A DNA stretch of 64,000 nt from assembly GCF_000024725.1 (NCBI RefSeq), contig NC_013960.1, positions 2,900,001 through 2,964,000 on the forward strand, given 5' to 3'. The DNA is from Nitrosococcus halophilus Nc 4. Lineage in GTDB: Bacteria; Pseudomonadota; Gammaproteobacteria; Nitrosococcales; Nitrosococcaceae. Position 1 is the first letter of the stretch, and the number at the start of each line of letters is the position of its first letter. Of this stretch, positions 26,289 to 34,159 are shown one piece after another. The notes under the pieces are model-generated. The model did no database searches. It saw only the letters and a list, made by a program, of their open reading frames with translations, and had not been told where the DNA came from. A program made the translations under genes and the position numbers.

Positions 26289-27085
26289 GGGGAGCGCGGC
26301 TACCCTTGGGGATTCTTCTGGCATGGGGGATGTTGGCCTTACTGGGACCTTGGTGGGGGTTGGAGCCCAATGCTATTCATCTGGAACGAATCTTAATGCC
26401 CCCCTGCCCGGAGGCCTGGTTGGGTTTTGATGATTTGGGCCGGCCCCTGTGGGATCGTTTGGTGGTGGGGGCCCGCACTTCCTTTCTCGTAGCGTTTGGG
26501 GTGGTGTCTGTTGCTGGGTTCTGCGGAACTTTGCTGGGGATGCTAAGCGCCTATCTGGGAGGTTGGTGGGATCATGGGGTCGCCCGGCTGATGGACATTT
26601 TTTTGGCCTTTCCCGGGATCTTACTGGCCATCGCCCTGGCAGGGATTTTAGGACCGGGGATTGAAAATGTGGTCTTTGCTTTGGCTGCGGTGGGGTGGGT
26701 AGGTTACGCTCGTTTGGCGCGGGCTCAGGTGCTCAGTCTCCGGCGCCGTGAGCATGTGCAAGCGGCGATTGCCCTGGGGGCAGGGACGATGCGCATTGTG
26801 GGGCGGCATTTACTCCCCTTGATTCTGGCGCCGCTGATTGTGGAGGCCACCTTTGGGGTGGCCGGGGTGGTGATAGCGGAAGCAGGCTTGTCTTTCCTGG
26901 GACTGGGGGTGCAGCCGCCGGCGGCTTCTTGGGGCAGCATGATCCGGGATGGGACCCGCTATCTTCTGGTTGCCCCCCATATGGTGTTGGTCCCGGGAAT
27001 TGCCCTGATGCTGGTGGTGCTAGCCGTCAATCTCCTGGGGGATTGGTTGCGGGATCGACTAGATGTGAGGCAGTCAGGGAGGTAA
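26285..27085 (+). CDS. Oligopeptide-type ABC transporter permease (DppC/OppC family)
   Basis: 266 residues, the partner of the upstream DppB-type permease. N-terminal helix, then LGFDDLGRPLWDRLVVGARTSFLVAF, the family block for this subunit (usually GTDxxGRD). EAA loop: VQAAIALGAGTMRIVGRHLLPLILAPLIV. End block: EAGLSFLGLGVQPPAASWGSMIRDG. 4-base overlap upstream and a 3-base gap to nagZ downstream fit an operon moving wall-derived peptides, but the substrate is inference. Confidence 0.9.
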   Translation: MRGARLPLGILLAWGMLALLGPWWGLEPNAIHLERILMPPCPEAWLGFDDLGRPLWDRLVVGARTSFLVAFGVVSVAGFCGTLLGMLSAYLGGWWDHGVARLMDIFLAFPGILLAIALAGILGPGIENVVFALAAVGWVGYARLARAQVLSLRRREHVQAAIALGAGTMRIVGRHLLPLILAPLIVEATFGVAGVVIAEAGLSFLGLGVQPPAASWGSMIRDGTRYLLVAPHMVLVPGIALMLVVLAVNLLGDWLRDRLDVRQSGR

Positions 27086-27088
27086 GCC

Positions 27089-28114
27089 ATGACCATAGGC
27101 CCGTTGATGATTGACTTAAAAGGCATGACTCTGGACCCGGCAGAACGGGAGCTGTTACGGCATCCCTGGGTAGGCGGAGTGATTTTATTCAGCCGTAACT
27201 ATGAATCTCCAGAACAAATTGCAGCGTTGATCGATAGTATCCACACTCTCAGGGGGCCTCGGCTATTGGTGGCCGTGGATCACGAGGGCGGGCGAGTACA
27301 GCGTTTTCGGGAGGGTTTCACTTCCCTGCCTCCGGTGCGTCTCCTGGGGCAGATCTATGACCGGGATCCGCCACAAGCTCGGCGTTTGGCGGCCATCACC
27401 GGGTGGTTGATGGCGGCTGAATTGCGAGCAGTGGGGGTGGACTTTAGTTTTGCCCCGGTCTTGGACTTGGATCAGGGAGTCAGCAGGGTGATAGGGGACC
27501 GGGCCTTTCACTCGGAACCTGATGCCGTGATAGCCCTGTCCAAGGCCTATGTTCGAGGGATGGCCTGGGCGGGCATGGCCGCGGTGGGGAAACACTTTCC
27601 GGGACACGGCTCAGTGGCGGCTGATTCCCATGTGGCCCTTCCAGTGGATGAGCGCCCTTGGCAGCAGATCCGAGAGCGGGATCTTTTGCCCTTCGAACGT
27701 CTGATAAGTGCCGGTTTGCCGGCGATAATGCCGGCTCATGTACGCTATGCTTCAGTAGATCTCCTCCCCGCCGGTTTTTCCCCCTTTTGGCTAGAGGAAG
27801 TCTTGCGTGGGCAATTGGGTTTTCAGGGGGCCATTATTAGCGATGATTTGGGTATGGCCGGCGCGGCGGGAGTAGGGGGCATGAGCGAGCGGGTACGGGC
27901 GGCTTTAAGTGCCGGTTGCGATATGGCCTTGGTTTGTAATGATCCCCATGGCTATGCCCCCTTGCTGGATGAACTGGAGGGGGACCACCTTCCGGGCACC
28001 CCCGCCCGCCTGCTTCGCCTTTATGGACGCTATCCCTTGACGCGTTCTCAGTTATCCCGGAATTCGGCCTGGCAAAGGGCGGTGCAGGCAGTTACCGCTT
28101 ACGCTAGGTTTTAG
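27089..28114 (+). CDS. nagZ: Beta-N-acetylhexosaminidase NagZ
   Basis: 341 residues, family GH3, cytoplasmic. Removes N-acetylglucosamine from anhydro-muropeptides in peptidoglycan recycling. Visible: [59 protein letters not shown] with the catalytic His of NagZ enzymes, and [13 protein letters not shown] with the nucleophile aspartate. Its last codons lie in a sequence that is repeated at 29603-29641, the end of the convergent DUF2232 gene. Confidence 0.95.
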   Translation: MTIGPLMIDLKGMTLDPAERELLRHPWVGGVILFSRNYESPEQIAALIDSIHTLRGPRLLVAVDHEGGRVQRFREGFTSLPPVRLLGQIYDRDPPQARRLAAITGWLMAAELRAVGVDFSFAPVLDLDQGVSRVIGDRAFHSEPDAVIALSKAYVRGMAWAGMAAVGKHFPGHGSVAADSHVALPVDERPWQQIRERDLLPFERLISAGLPAIMPAHVRYASVDLLPAGFSPFWLEEVLRGQLGFQGAIISDDLGMAGAAGVGGMSERVRAALSAGCDMALVCNDPHGYAPLLDELEGDHLPGTPARLLRLYGRYPLTRSQLSRNSAWQRAVQAVTAYARF

Positions 28115-28137
28115 GAGGGGCAGGGGGGGCTGCGAAG
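28101..28137. repeat. Left copy of a duplicated junction (end of nagZ)
   Basis: Reads CGCTAGGTTTTAGGAGGGG then CAGGGGGGGCTGCGAAG. A near-copy stands at 29603-29641 (CGCTAAGTTTTAGGAGGGG, then GAGGGGGGGCGCTGCGAAG). The two copies bound the toxin-antitoxin segment. Confidence 0.75.
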
Positions 28138-28198
28138 GTGGATGTCCTTTTTTGGCCTTTTTGTCGCCAAAGCCTGACCCGGTTCTCGTGCGCATTCC

Positions 28199-28408
28199 CT
28201 ACTTCAAATCATTTTCCGTCAAGCCCGCGTCCTTGGGCAAACGGCGAAACGTGCCGATTTTTAATTCTCTGTTGCCGTGAAGGGGTACAGTCAAAATCGT
28301 TGGGTTATCAGACTTTGCATAAATATGGTGACTTCCCCGTGCCCGTTGTAATTCCCATCCATGTTTTTTCAGTATCTGGCACAAGCGCTTGCCGGAGACT
28401 GATTTCAC
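28199..28408 (-). CDS. hicA: HicA family mRNA interferase toxin
   Basis: 69 residues, double-stranded-RNA-binding-fold ribonuclease toxin. KSVSGKRLCQILKKHGWELQRARGSHHIYAK contains the catalytic histidine in GSHHIY; VPLHGNRELKIGTFRRLPKDAGLT is the family end block. It begins with GTG inside the last codons of hicB (GTGA overlap of 4 bases), the usual coupling when hicB comes first. The toxin frame is intact, which is odd beside the interrupted antitoxin. Confidence 0.9.
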   Translation of the reverse strand: MKSVSGKRLCQILKKHGWELQRARGSHHIYAKSDNPTILTVPLHGNRELKIGTFRRLPKDAGLTENDLK

Positions 28409-28608
28409 AAATCGATTTCCATGACTTGAGTTTGGGGATCTAGCACAGGTCTCTCAGCGGCTACTTCCAGCCATCATTCGGCTGCTTCTCGGATATTAGC
28501 CAGGACCTCTTCAAGGGTGTCTCCTTCGGATACACAGCCTGGCAGGGCGGGCGCTTCGGCCCAGTAGCCTCCTTCCTCGGCAGCATGGATCAAGACCTTT
28601 AATTTCAT
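28405..28608 (-). pseudogene. hicB: HicB antitoxin interrupted by a stop codon
   Basis: From ATG 28608 the frame reads MKLKVLIHAAEEGGYWAEAP, then ALPGCVSEGDTLEEVLANIR, then EAAE, and hits TGA at 28474-28476. Past it the same frame continues WLEVAAERPVLDPQTQVMEIDL to a TGA at 28405-28407 that overlaps hicA. HicB proteins usually read EAAEGWLEV here, so GGA has become TGA by one base. The shortened product would be 44 of 67 residues and lose its C-terminal helix and strand. Confidence 0.82.
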
Positions 28609-28805
28609 GATCTTACTCCTCACTAAATGGGCACGGAAATCGGAGTATGGCCATGGCTGGAGCATAGATCAATATAAAGTGGATGTCCTTTTATCTTTTC
28701 TTTTATCTATTTATCTCTTCACCCGGTTTTTTTGCTTGCGCCTAGACGCTGGATCGTGCTATGAACACAAATGATTGCTTTGCATTTTTTTAAGAGGCCA
28801 AATCC

Positions 28806-29072
28806 ATGACGAGCAGCACAATCACGATTCGTACCGATCCAGAGATTGCTAAGCAGATCACGGCACTTGCCAAGGCGATGGAGCGCTCGCGAAACTGGGT
28901 CATCGAGGACGCGCTAAAGCACTATATCGAAGAGCAGGCGTGGCAGGTCGAGGGAATTCGGGACGCTATGATGGCTTTGGACCAAGGTGAAGGCATCGCG
29001 CATGAAGATGTCATGGTCGAGATGGAGGCGCTCATCGAAGCGAAGATCCGGGCGCACGAAGGCCGGACGTGA
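28806..29072 (+). CDS. Ribbon-helix-helix antitoxin (ParD/CopG-like)
   Basis: 88 residues. The N-terminal TSSTITIRTDPEIAKQITALA is a ribbon-helix-helix strand and helix, with SRNWVIEDALKHYIEEQAW as the second helix. The acidic helical tail binds the toxin. The stop TGA overlaps the GTG start of the toxin by 4 bases. Such proteins repress their own promoter; I did not find a clear operator in the 140 bases upstream. Confidence 0.9.
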   Translation: MTSSTITIRTDPEIAKQITALAKAMERSRNWVIEDALKHYIEEQAWQVEGIRDAMMALDQGEGIAHEDVMVEMEALIEAKIRAHEGRT

Positions 29073-29392
29073 GAGTTGTCTGGTCGCCGCAGGCGCGGCG
29101 GGATCTGCGGGAGATCTATCTGTATATCGCCGAAGACGATCCTCACGCCGCGCGCGTGCTCCAGGAGCGCATTAAGGCGTGTGTGACGTTGTTGACAGAA
29201 AATCGGTCCCTTGGCCGTCCCGGCCGGGTGCCGGGAACACGGGAGTTGATTGTTCCACGAATGCCTTACCTTTTGCCCTACCGGGGCGTGAAGGAACGCC
29301 TGGAGATTCTGCGCGTCTATCACGGCGCGTGGCAATGGCCGGAGACGTTCGACCAGTGTCATGAGCGCCATGGAGTTGATCGAACACCCTAA
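29069..29392 (+). CDS. RelE/ParE-family toxin
   Basis: 107 residues. RVVWSPQARRDLREIYLYIAEDDPHAARVLQERI is the typical start of ParE/RelE toxins; GRPGRVPGTRELIVPRMPYLLPYRG and LEILRVYHGAWQWP form the conserved core. GTG start, translationally coupled to the antitoxin. Whether it poisons gyrase (ParE) or cleaves mRNA (RelE) cannot be told from the sequence. The tail after WQWPETF is longer than usual. Confidence 0.9.
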   Translation: MRVVWSPQARRDLREIYLYIAEDDPHAARVLQERIKACVTLLTENRSLGRPGRVPGTRELIVPRMPYLLPYRGVKERLEILRVYHGAWQWPETFDQCHERHGVDRTP

Positions 29393-29489
29393 TTTCGCAC
29401 GGGTTATTGGAATGTTAGACCTGACCCCTTGTGCGCTAAGCCATTGAAATATTTGCGTTCATGGGCGTTAATTCGCGGCTAACTGTTTT

Positions 29490-29581
29490 ATACCAATTTC
29501 ATGTGATTTTGCATTGTATGGATTCAGTCTAAACAACCACTTGAAGCCTTAATAGATTGCATTCTTTGGTTAAATTGGTAT
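29490..29581. mobile_element. MITE-like element, 92 bases
   Basis: Perfect 10-base terminal inverted repeats ATACCAATTT (29490-29499) and AAATTGGTAT (29572-29581), with an AT-rich interior and no gene. Ends of this type are found on small IS630-related elements that insert at TA. It lies at the right edge of the toxin-antitoxin segment. Confidence 0.5.
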
Positions 29582-29602
29582 TAGTGGGAATAGTCACCGT
29601 CT

Positions 29603-29641
29603 CCGCTAAGTTTTAGGAGGGGGAGGGGGGGCGCTGCGAAG
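29603..29641. repeat. Right copy of the duplicated junction (end of DUF2232 gene)
   Basis: Matches 28101-28137 except for a few bases and a 2-base insertion. Here it encodes the last residues (SAPPPPPKT) of the minus-strand DUF2232 gene. In the left copy the same sequence holds the nagZ stop. Confidence 0.75.
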
Positions 29642-30511
29642 ATTCATTAGGCTATCCACAACCCCGACCATGGCCAGGCCGATGATAAAATGGGGGGGAA
29701 GGACAAATAGCCCTATGTAGAGAGGCAGGAGCCACCATGAGGATAAGCCGCGAAGGGCAGCCATTCCATGCATGGCTGCCAATCCTTGGAATAGGTATAT
29801 CATCACTGCCACGATGAACAGATCGGTCAAGACGTGACCTCCGCCATCAAGCACTCCTGTCAGCACCAGGGCGGAGAGAAGAATGACGAGATAGGTCAGG
29901 CTACGGGGCAAATGCAAGGAGTGGAATTCTTTCGAAAACCCTCCCGGATTGTAGAGAAGGGCTTGCCACCAGCGGGCCAGCAGAATGGTCAACATGAGGT
30001 TGAGGCCAAAAAACATGGCCACCAGGCCGTTCATCAAGGCTAGGGCGCCTTCTTGGGAGATCTGTTCAACCGTGACGCCCTCAATATTGGCCTGGGTAAT
30101 GGTTTGCTCAATCCATTGTTGCCACCAGGCGATGACGTCCCCCGTTAAAATATGCATACTCACCACAAAGAAAGCGGCAAATCCTCCGACAACTAACAGG
30201 GTCCAGGCTTGAGATTGAGTGATCCGCAAGACCCAACAACCTAAGGCATTGGGTAGCCATAGTCCCAGTATCAGGAGAAAGGATAAATCCGCCCTCCCCG
30301 CAATGGCTAAAAATATTACCGCCACCACTAAGGCCGCACCTGCGGTAACGGTTAGCCCTTCTTTCATGCCGTGCCGCAAGGTCACTAAGCCGACTGCGGC
30401 GCCACTGAATAAAGATAGGGGCGGCAGAGCAACTGCGAGCGCGCCGAACGACCCTGCTATCGCTATTGCATAGAGGCGGCCTCGCATAATGAACCGGGCA
30501 AATTCACGCAT
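29606..30511 (-). CDS. DUF2232 family integral membrane protein
   Basis: 301 residues with about eight hydrophobic segments from residue 15 to 290. Blocks such as LRHGMKEGLTVTAGAALVVA and LVILLSALVLTGVLDGGGHVLTDLFIVAVMIYLFQGLAAMHGMA are typical of DUF2232 (YybS-like) membrane proteins. No established function in this group. The proline run at the end is encoded by the duplicated junction, so the original C-terminus may have been slightly different. Confidence 0.85.
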   Translation of the reverse strand: MREFARFIMRGRLYAIAIAGSFGALAVALPPLSLFSGAAVGLVTLRHGMKEGLTVTAGAALVVAVIFLAIAGRADLSFLLILGLWLPNALGCWVLRITQSQAWTLLVVGGFAAFFVVSMHILTGDVIAWWQQWIEQTITQANIEGVTVEQISQEGALALMNGLVAMFFGLNLMLTILLARWWQALLYNPGGFSKEFHSLHLPRSLTYLVILLSALVLTGVLDGGGHVLTDLFIVAVMIYLFQGLAAMHGMAALRGLSSWWLLPLYIGLFVLPPHFIIGLAMVGVVDSLMNLRSAPPPPPKT

Positions 30512-30705
30512 GGTTGTGTTCCCTTTATTACAAAGCTTAAAAAAGCTTCTGTTATTCAGATGGTGATTAGACGCTATGGTAAGCGGATGTCATAAAAAAC
30601 AATTTTTTAAACATAGACTATCCTAAGCCTAGGCAACATTGCCAGCGGGTAAGGGCGATCACACTAAAGTGGGCCATTTTAGAATAGTTTCCGAGGAATT
30701 TTCTG

Positions 30706-31665
30706 TTGGCTAAAGATAATATTGACTACGGGGTTAAAACAACTCATGGGGAAACTCAGCTTCGCCCTCGTATCGGGCTTGCTCTGGGAGGAGGGGCTGC
30801 CCGGGGGTGGGCCCATATCGGTGTGATTCGCGCTTTAGCAGAGCACGGCATTATTCCTGATTTAGTGGCGGGGACCTCCATCGGGGCCCTGGTGGGAGCC
30901 GCCTATGCTGCTGGGATTTTGGATAACTTGGAGCGATGGGCCCGTTCCCTGGTGTGGAAAGACACCGTTGGCTTTTTTGATATCCGGCTTCGTGGTGGCC
31001 TCATCGAGGGAAAAAAACTCTTTAAATTTTTAGGCCGGCGTTTTCCTTATCGGGAAATTCAGGATTTGCCGATGCCTTTTGCCGCCGTGGCCACCGACTT
31101 GGAAAATGGGCGGGAAATTTGGTTGCAACAAGGTTCCTTGCTGGAAGCGGTGCGTGCTTCTGTTGCTTTACCCGGATTATTGACTCCAGTATACTGCAAC
31201 GGTCATTGGTTGGTGGATGGTGGCCTAGCTAACCCAGTGCCGGTGAGTGTTTGCCGGGCCTTGGGTGCGGCGCAGGTCATTGCAGTGGACCTTAATGCGG
31301 GTTTGTTGGGTCGTCGGGTGCGTTCAGCGATTCAGTCCCAGGAGCAGGCAACGCCCCCCTTCCGGGATCTGGGCTCTACCTTAACCCAAGCCCTCTGGGC
31401 TAGCTTCTGGGGTGAGTCTGAGGGACGTACCAAGGATCAAGAGAACAATACGCCGCCCTCACTGTTTGATATCGTCGCCAGTAGCATTAATATCATGCAA
31501 GTGCGCATTACCCGTAGCCGTCTGGCAGGGGACCCTCCTGACCTGTTGATCGCTCCTCGTCTTAACGACCTTGCCCTGTTAGATTTTCACCGAGCAGAGG
31601 AGGCTATTGCCGAAGGGCGAGAGGCGGTAGCACGGGTTCAATCGGAACTCACCGCCCTAAAGTGA
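30706..31665 (+). CDS. Patatin-like phospholipase (RssA-like)
   Basis: 319 residues. Ser-Asp dyad hydrolase: GLALGGGAARGWAHIGVIRALAEHGI (oxyanion glycine loop), GTSIGALVGAAYAAG with the nucleophile serine (GxSxG), and LVDGGLANPVPV with the catalytic aspartate (DGG). No signal peptide or beta-barrel, so it is a cytoplasmic NTE/RssA type rather than a secreted toxin. TTG start with GAGGAA upstream. Downstream are two purine salvage genes in the same direction. Confidence 0.92.
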   Translation: MAKDNIDYGVKTTHGETQLRPRIGLALGGGAARGWAHIGVIRALAEHGIIPDLVAGTSIGALVGAAYAAGILDNLERWARSLVWKDTVGFFDIRLRGGLIEGKKLFKFLGRRFPYREIQDLPMPFAAVATDLENGREIWLQQGSLLEAVRASVALPGLLTPVYCNGHWLVDGGLANPVPVSVCRALGAAQVIAVDLNAGLLGRRVRSAIQSQEQATPPFRDLGSTLTQALWASFWGESEGRTKDQENNTPPSLFDIVASSINIMQVRITRSRLAGDPPDLLIAPRLNDLALLDFHRAEEAIAEGREAVARVQSELTALK

Positions 31666-31702
31666 TCCTTGCCCTTATTCTGCTATCGAAAAGACTCTAT
31701 TG

Positions 31703-32251
31703 ATGGGAAATATGTTGGAGGAGATTCAATCGGTTTACAGTGAAGCGGACCGTCTCTATACCCAGGCTCAAGTGGAGGCCGCGCTGGATCAGCTCGCGAT
31801 AGAGATTACCGCCAAGCTAAGTACCCAAAATCCCCTGCTGTTGTGTTGTATGGTGGGGGGGATTATTCCTTGCGGGTGTCTTCTGCCGCGTCTTGACTTC
31901 CCGCTGCAACTTGATTACATCCATGTTACCCGTTATCAGGGAAACACTGCCGGAGGGACCCTGCGTTGGCTGCGCAAGCCTATGATTTCCCTCCAGGATC
32001 GAGTGGTGCTGGTGGTGGATGATATCCTCGATGAGGGACATACCTTGGCTGCGATCATGGAATATTGCCGAGGGGAAGGCGCCACGGCTTACAGTGCCGT
32101 ATTAGTGGACAAGCTACGGGACCATAAACAGGGTTCGCCGGCGGATTTCGTGGGGCTTGAAACGGGTAACCGTTACTTGTTCGGGTATGGCATGGATTAT
32201 AAGGAGTATCTTCGCAATGCTCCTGGAATCTATGCGGTGAAAGGGTTGTGA
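31703..32251 (+). CDS. hpt: Hypoxanthine(-guanine) phosphoribosyltransferase
   Basis: About 182 residues. The PRPP motif VVLVVDDILDEGHTLAAI is intact at about residue 94-111; the N-terminal PLLLCCMVGGIIPCGCLLPRL and FVGLETGNRYLFGYGMDYKEYLRN segments complete the HPRT fold. Converts hypoxanthine or guanine with PRPP to the nucleotide. It sits 10 bases before the methylthioinosine phosphorylase, whose product is hypoxanthine, so the two enzymes form a pathway. ATG 31703 or 31712 may be the start. Confidence 0.9.
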   Translation: MGNMLEEIQSVYSEADRLYTQAQVEAALDQLAIEITAKLSTQNPLLLCCMVGGIIPCGCLLPRLDFPLQLDYIHVTRYQGNTAGGTLRWLRKPMISLQDRVVLVVDDILDEGHTLAAIMEYCRGEGATAYSAVLVDKLRDHKQGSPADFVGLETGNRYLFGYGMDYKEYLRNAPGIYAVKGL

Positions 32252-32261
32252 GCACACTGGG

Positions 32262-33002
32262 ATGACGGATCTAGCAATTATTGGTGGCACTGGGTTAACG
32301 ACCTTGAAAGCCCTGGAGGTCACCCGGCGAGAAGTGGTGCATACCCCTTTTGGAGAGCCTTCCTGTCCGCTGACTTATGGTCAACTTTGTGGTAAGGAAG
32401 TGGTTTTTCTGCCACGTCATGGTCCTGGGCATACCATTCCTCCCCATAAGATTAATTATCGCGCTAATCTCTGGGCTCTCCACAGAACAGGCGTCACCCG
32501 AGTGTTGGCCGTCGCCGCGGTGGGAGGGATTAGCGCCCATTTGGGTGTCAGCGAGCTAGCCATTCCTGACCAGATTATTGATTATACTTGGGGCCGTGCC
32601 CATACTTTTTTTGAAGAAGATTTAAGGCAGGTCGTCCATGTGGATTTTACCTACCCTTACTCTGCGGAATTGCGGGACTTGTTGCTTAAGGCGGCGGCCG
32701 CCGCCGAGTTAAAGGTAGCCGATAGGGTGACTTATGGTGCGACCCAAGGGCCGCGCTTAGAGACCGCAGCGGAGATCGATCGCCTGGAGCGGGATGGCTG
32801 TCATGTGGTGGGAATGACCGGCATGCCCGAAGCTGCCCTCGCACGGGAACTGGAATTGAGCTATGCCGCGATTACCGTCATTGTTAACCGGGCGGCGGGC
32901 CGTAGCGAAGGGCTGATTGAGATGGCCAGCCTCGAGCAAAATCTTAAAATAGGGATGGAAAAAGTCCGTCGGTTGCTGGAGCATCTCATTCCCCTGGCTT
33001 GA
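32262..33002 (+). CDS. S-methyl-5'-thioinosine phosphorylase (MTIP)
   Basis: 246 residues of the MTAP/PNP family. LAIIGGTGLTTL at the start is the phosphate-binding glycine loop; LPRHGPGHTIPPHKINYRANLWAL and GMTGMPEAALARELEL are family blocks. At the base-contact site it has VNRAAG rather than the Asp-x-Asp of adenosine-type MTAP, as in the Pseudomonas MTIP (PA3004), so 6-oxopurine use is likely. It overlaps the convergent csiV end by 17 bases. The nagZ...MTIP...csiV order resembles that around PA3003-PA3005. Confidence 0.85.
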   Translation: MTDLAIIGGTGLTTLKALEVTRREVVHTPFGEPSCPLTYGQLCGKEVVFLPRHGPGHTIPPHKINYRANLWALHRTGVTRVLAVAAVGGISAHLGVSELAIPDQIIDYTWGRAHTFFEEDLRQVVHVDFTYPYSAELRDLLLKAAAAAELKVADRVTYGATQGPRLETAAEIDRLERDGCHVVGMTGMPEAALARELELSYAAITVIVNRAAGRSEGLIEMASLEQNLKIGMEKVRRLLEHLIPLA

Positions 33003-33792
33003 TGGCTTTGCCAGCTTCATCCGGCAACATTTCCTGAACAGCTGTGGCCTCCAAGGGAAATGTTTTGGGGGTACTCAGGTTGTCGGCATGGGGAGCGTTG
33101 CCCGGTCGGACCTGAACCAATACCCCCAATAGAGGATGGTCAAAATAATGCAGTTCCTGGATATGAATGCGCCGTGATTCGGTAAGACGAAAATATCTGC
33201 CGGGGGGCGGGGGTTGAGAAGCCTCCTCTTCTGCTCCAGGGAGGGTGGCCTTTGAGGAGTGCCGGTAGCGCAGATCGAGGGATATTTGCAAGAAGCGCCC
33301 TTGGCTAAGTGTAGCGGTCCCTTCTAGTTGAGGGCCTGGGTATTCCCTAGGAGAAGATGTCGGCTCTGTTTCCGGAATGGTTTCTCCCCTACGGCTGGAA
33401 AGTTCCGAAGCTGGAAGCCGTAAATAGACCGGCCGAGCACCCTGAGGAAAGGTTGCCGGTTGATTCCAGGAGCGATGTAATAGGTTGCGATAACGGGACG
33501 ATTGATGTAAGCGCTGTTCGATGCCCGTGAGTTTCCAAGTGCGGGAGGGGAGGGGGAATAAGCTCGTGCCTTCTTCGGTCAGTGTTTGGGTACCCGTAGA
33601 AGGTAATTTCAAGGCGCGGCTTAGGTCTAGTGGGGCAGGATTAGAGAGGCCAGTTCCCGAGACTCTGGTTTTTGGGGGCAAATGTTCGAAGATCAGAATC
33701 TCTACCTCATACCATGTGGTGGGTGCCCCTAGGATTTCTGTCGCTAAGAACGTCAAAAATAATAATGAAAGATAGCTACTAAGGTATTTCAA
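32986..33792 (-). CDS. csiV: CsiV family periplasmic protein
   Basis: 268 residues. Signal peptide MKYLSSYLSLLFLTFLATEI followed by LGAPTTWYEVEILIFEH, then the C-terminal ESRRIHIQELHYFDHPLLGVLVQVRP, which is the defining end block of the CsiV family (peptidoglycan-binding protein known from Vibrio as D-amino-acid responsive). The middle is low-complexity and rich in Ser/Pro/Thr. Probably periplasmic; the exact role here is unknown. Confidence 0.8.
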   Translation of the reverse strand: MKYLSSYLSLLFLTFLATEILGAPTTWYEVEILIFEHLPPKTRVSGTGLSNPAPLDLSRALKLPSTGTQTLTEEGTSLFPLPSRTWKLTGIEQRLHQSSRYRNLLHRSWNQPATFPQGARPVYLRLPASELSSRRGETIPETEPTSSPREYPGPQLEGTATLSQGRFLQISLDLRYRHSSKATLPGAEEEASQPPPPGRYFRLTESRRIHIQELHYFDHPLLGVLVQVRPGNAPHADNLSTPKTFPLEATAVQEMLPDEAGKAIKPGE

Positions 33793-34159
33793 AGCGGGTT
33801 TCTAGTCTTGTCTAAAACCGCCTAGTATCTCTTAAACGTTTATAAAAATCGAGGAAGCTATCCTAACCTTACCGATATTCCTACCTTATCCCGTAGGATG
33901 GTATGCTGTTGACCATCGGCCTGCGAATCGCCGCTGCGAAAAATCTCCCTTGGCTGCGTCAGCCAACGGATCTCAGTGTCCAGGTTGATTCGAGCTATGT
34001 CGCCCTTCCGCTCTGGCTCATCGGTTGGCCCCCCGTTCGTGATCTCAACTTAGTTTCAGCCCGCCCCAGCGTAGACTTCGGCCTCGATCCTCAGACAGAG
34101 AAGGCCGAGAATTGTTTAGAGGCATTAAATTGGAAAGCCACGTGAGGGAGTAGTTTTTT
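33793..34159. other. Intergenic stretch with no convincing gene
   Basis: 367 bases. It holds an 80-codon open frame (33903-34145) with no recognisable family and no Shine-Dalgarno, which I do not call a gene, and a perfect 7-base hairpin TTGGCTG-cgt-CAGCCAA at 33950-33966. It may be gene remains. Confidence 0.4.

Noticed and set aside
33903-34145. 80-codon plus-strand open frame
   Set aside because: No family, no Shine-Dalgarno and composition unlike a conserved protein; I list the stretch as intergenic.
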